Origin: Microbacteriaceae bacterium UBA4731
GTDB taxonomy: Bacteria; Actinomycetota; Actinomycetes; Actinomycetales; Microbacteriaceae
Reading direction: 5' to 3'
DNA length: 12,599 bases
Assembly: GCA_002404115.1 (NCBI GenBank)
Contig: DHJB01000055.1
Location: 11,755-24,353 of the forward strand
The notes below the pieces were generated by a model that was not told the DNA's origin, ran no database searches, and saw only the letters and a list, made by a program, of their open reading frames with translations. Shown here piece by piece: positions 12,158 to 12,599 of this stretch. How positions within the stretch are numbered: the first letter of the stretch is position 1; each line of letters opens with the position of its first letter. Position numbers and translations under genes: made by a program.

Positions 12158-12599
12158 TTAGAAGTCCATGCCGCCGCCCTGGTCGCCGGCCGGAGCCGGG
12201 TGCTTCTCGGGCTTGTCGGCGACAACGGCCTCGGTGGTGAGGAACAGTCCGGCAATCGACGCGGCGTTGAGCAGCGCGGAGCGGGTGACCTTCACCGGGT
12301 CATTGATGCCGGCAGCGAGCATGTCAACGTACTCACCGGTCGCGGCGTTGAGGCCCCACCCGACGGGCATGTTGCGCACCTTGTCGACGACAACGCCCGG
12401 CTCCATGCCGGCGTTGAGGGCGATCTGCTTGAGCGGAGCGTCGATGGCGACGCGCACGATGTTCGCGCCCGTTGCCTCGTCGCCCGTGAGGTTGAGCTTC
12501 TCGAAGGCGGTCTTGCCGGCCTGGATCAGCGCAACGCCACCACCAGCGACGATGCCCTCTTCAACGGCAGCCTTCGCGTTGCGGACGGCGTCCTCGATG
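12158..12599 (-). CDS. groEL: 60-kDa chaperonin GroEL (partial, C-terminal 146 residues)
   Basis: The fragment enters the window in frame as [24 protein letters not shown], the chaperonin block with the conserved VAGGG. It continues through [70 protein letters not shown] and ends GDQGGGMDF with a TAA. These are the end of the intermediate domain and the equatorial domain, holding conserved parts of the ATP pocket (the AGINDP Asp). The short Gly-Met tail is of the GGM type found in folding GroELs rather than the His-rich tail of some actinobacterial GroEL1 proteins, although a single His is present in [10 protein letters not shown]. The upstream part, and whether groES precedes it, lie outside the window. 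Confidence 0.98.
   Translation of the reverse strand, partial: IEDAVRNAKAAVEEGIVAGGGVALIQAGKTAFEKLNLTGDEATGANIVRVAIDAPLKQIALNAGMEPGVVVDKVRNMPVGWGLNAATGEYVDMLAAGINDPVKVTRSALLNAASIAGLFLTTEAVVADKPEKHPAPAGDQGGGMDF

Noticed and set aside
1..12599. CRISPR array, prophage, insertion sequence, tRNA or rRNA
   Set aside because: No regularly spaced direct repeats, transposase or integrase motifs, or tRNA-like folds were seen. Gene content and base use are uniform.

Overview
The window is ordinary high-GC actinobacterial chromosome. The gene families (DUF3027, a cold-shock protein with a C-terminal extension, the XPB helicase with its dedicated partner, WXG100, and GroEL ending in GGGMDF) and the compact layout with several apparently leaderless starts suggest a Microbacteriaceae-like organism. 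That placement is inferred from gene content and base composition, not from a marker search. No insertion sequence, prophage, CRISPR array, tRNA or rRNA is visible.

Layout: (1) 1-739, minus strand: a cold-shock protein overlaps the start of a DUF3027 gene that runs off the left edge. (2) 835-4657, plus strand: a two-helix membrane protein, a helicase-associated protein resembling mycobacterial Rv0862c, and an XPB-type DNA helicase resembling Rv0861c/ercc3. (3) 4658-4802: a convergent intergenic gap holding a perfect 20-bp inverted repeat and a G-run tract. (4) 8375-4803, minus strand: a four-gene operon of folE, a ferredoxin-reductase-type flavoprotein, a FolP2-type dihydropteroate synthase paralogue and a RibD-C/DHFR-fold reductase. 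It is divergent from a winged-helix regulator (8465-9172) with a SufR-like cysteine set. (5) 9227-11669, plus strand: an OmpR-type response regulator and its histidine kinase. (6) 11802-12092: a single WXG100 protein, convergent with the 3' part of groEL (minus strand, off the right edge), with a strong stem-loop terminator between them.

The most interesting unit is the pterin-like operon. A GTP cyclohydrolase I, a flavin reductase, a DHPS-fold enzyme lacking the usual STRPG loop and a reductase of DHFR-like fold are tightly packed (1-20 nt gaps) and sit beside a candidate redox or metal-sensing repressor. A palindrome overlaps the folE -35 box. The unit could be a second, non-canonical pterin/folate branch under redox control; this is inference. 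Other points of interest are three 11-bp-spaced CAG repeats in front of the response regulator, a roughly 78-residue Pro/Ala-rich insertion inside the kinase ATPase domain, and four genes whose -10-like box lies 6-8 nt before the start codon.
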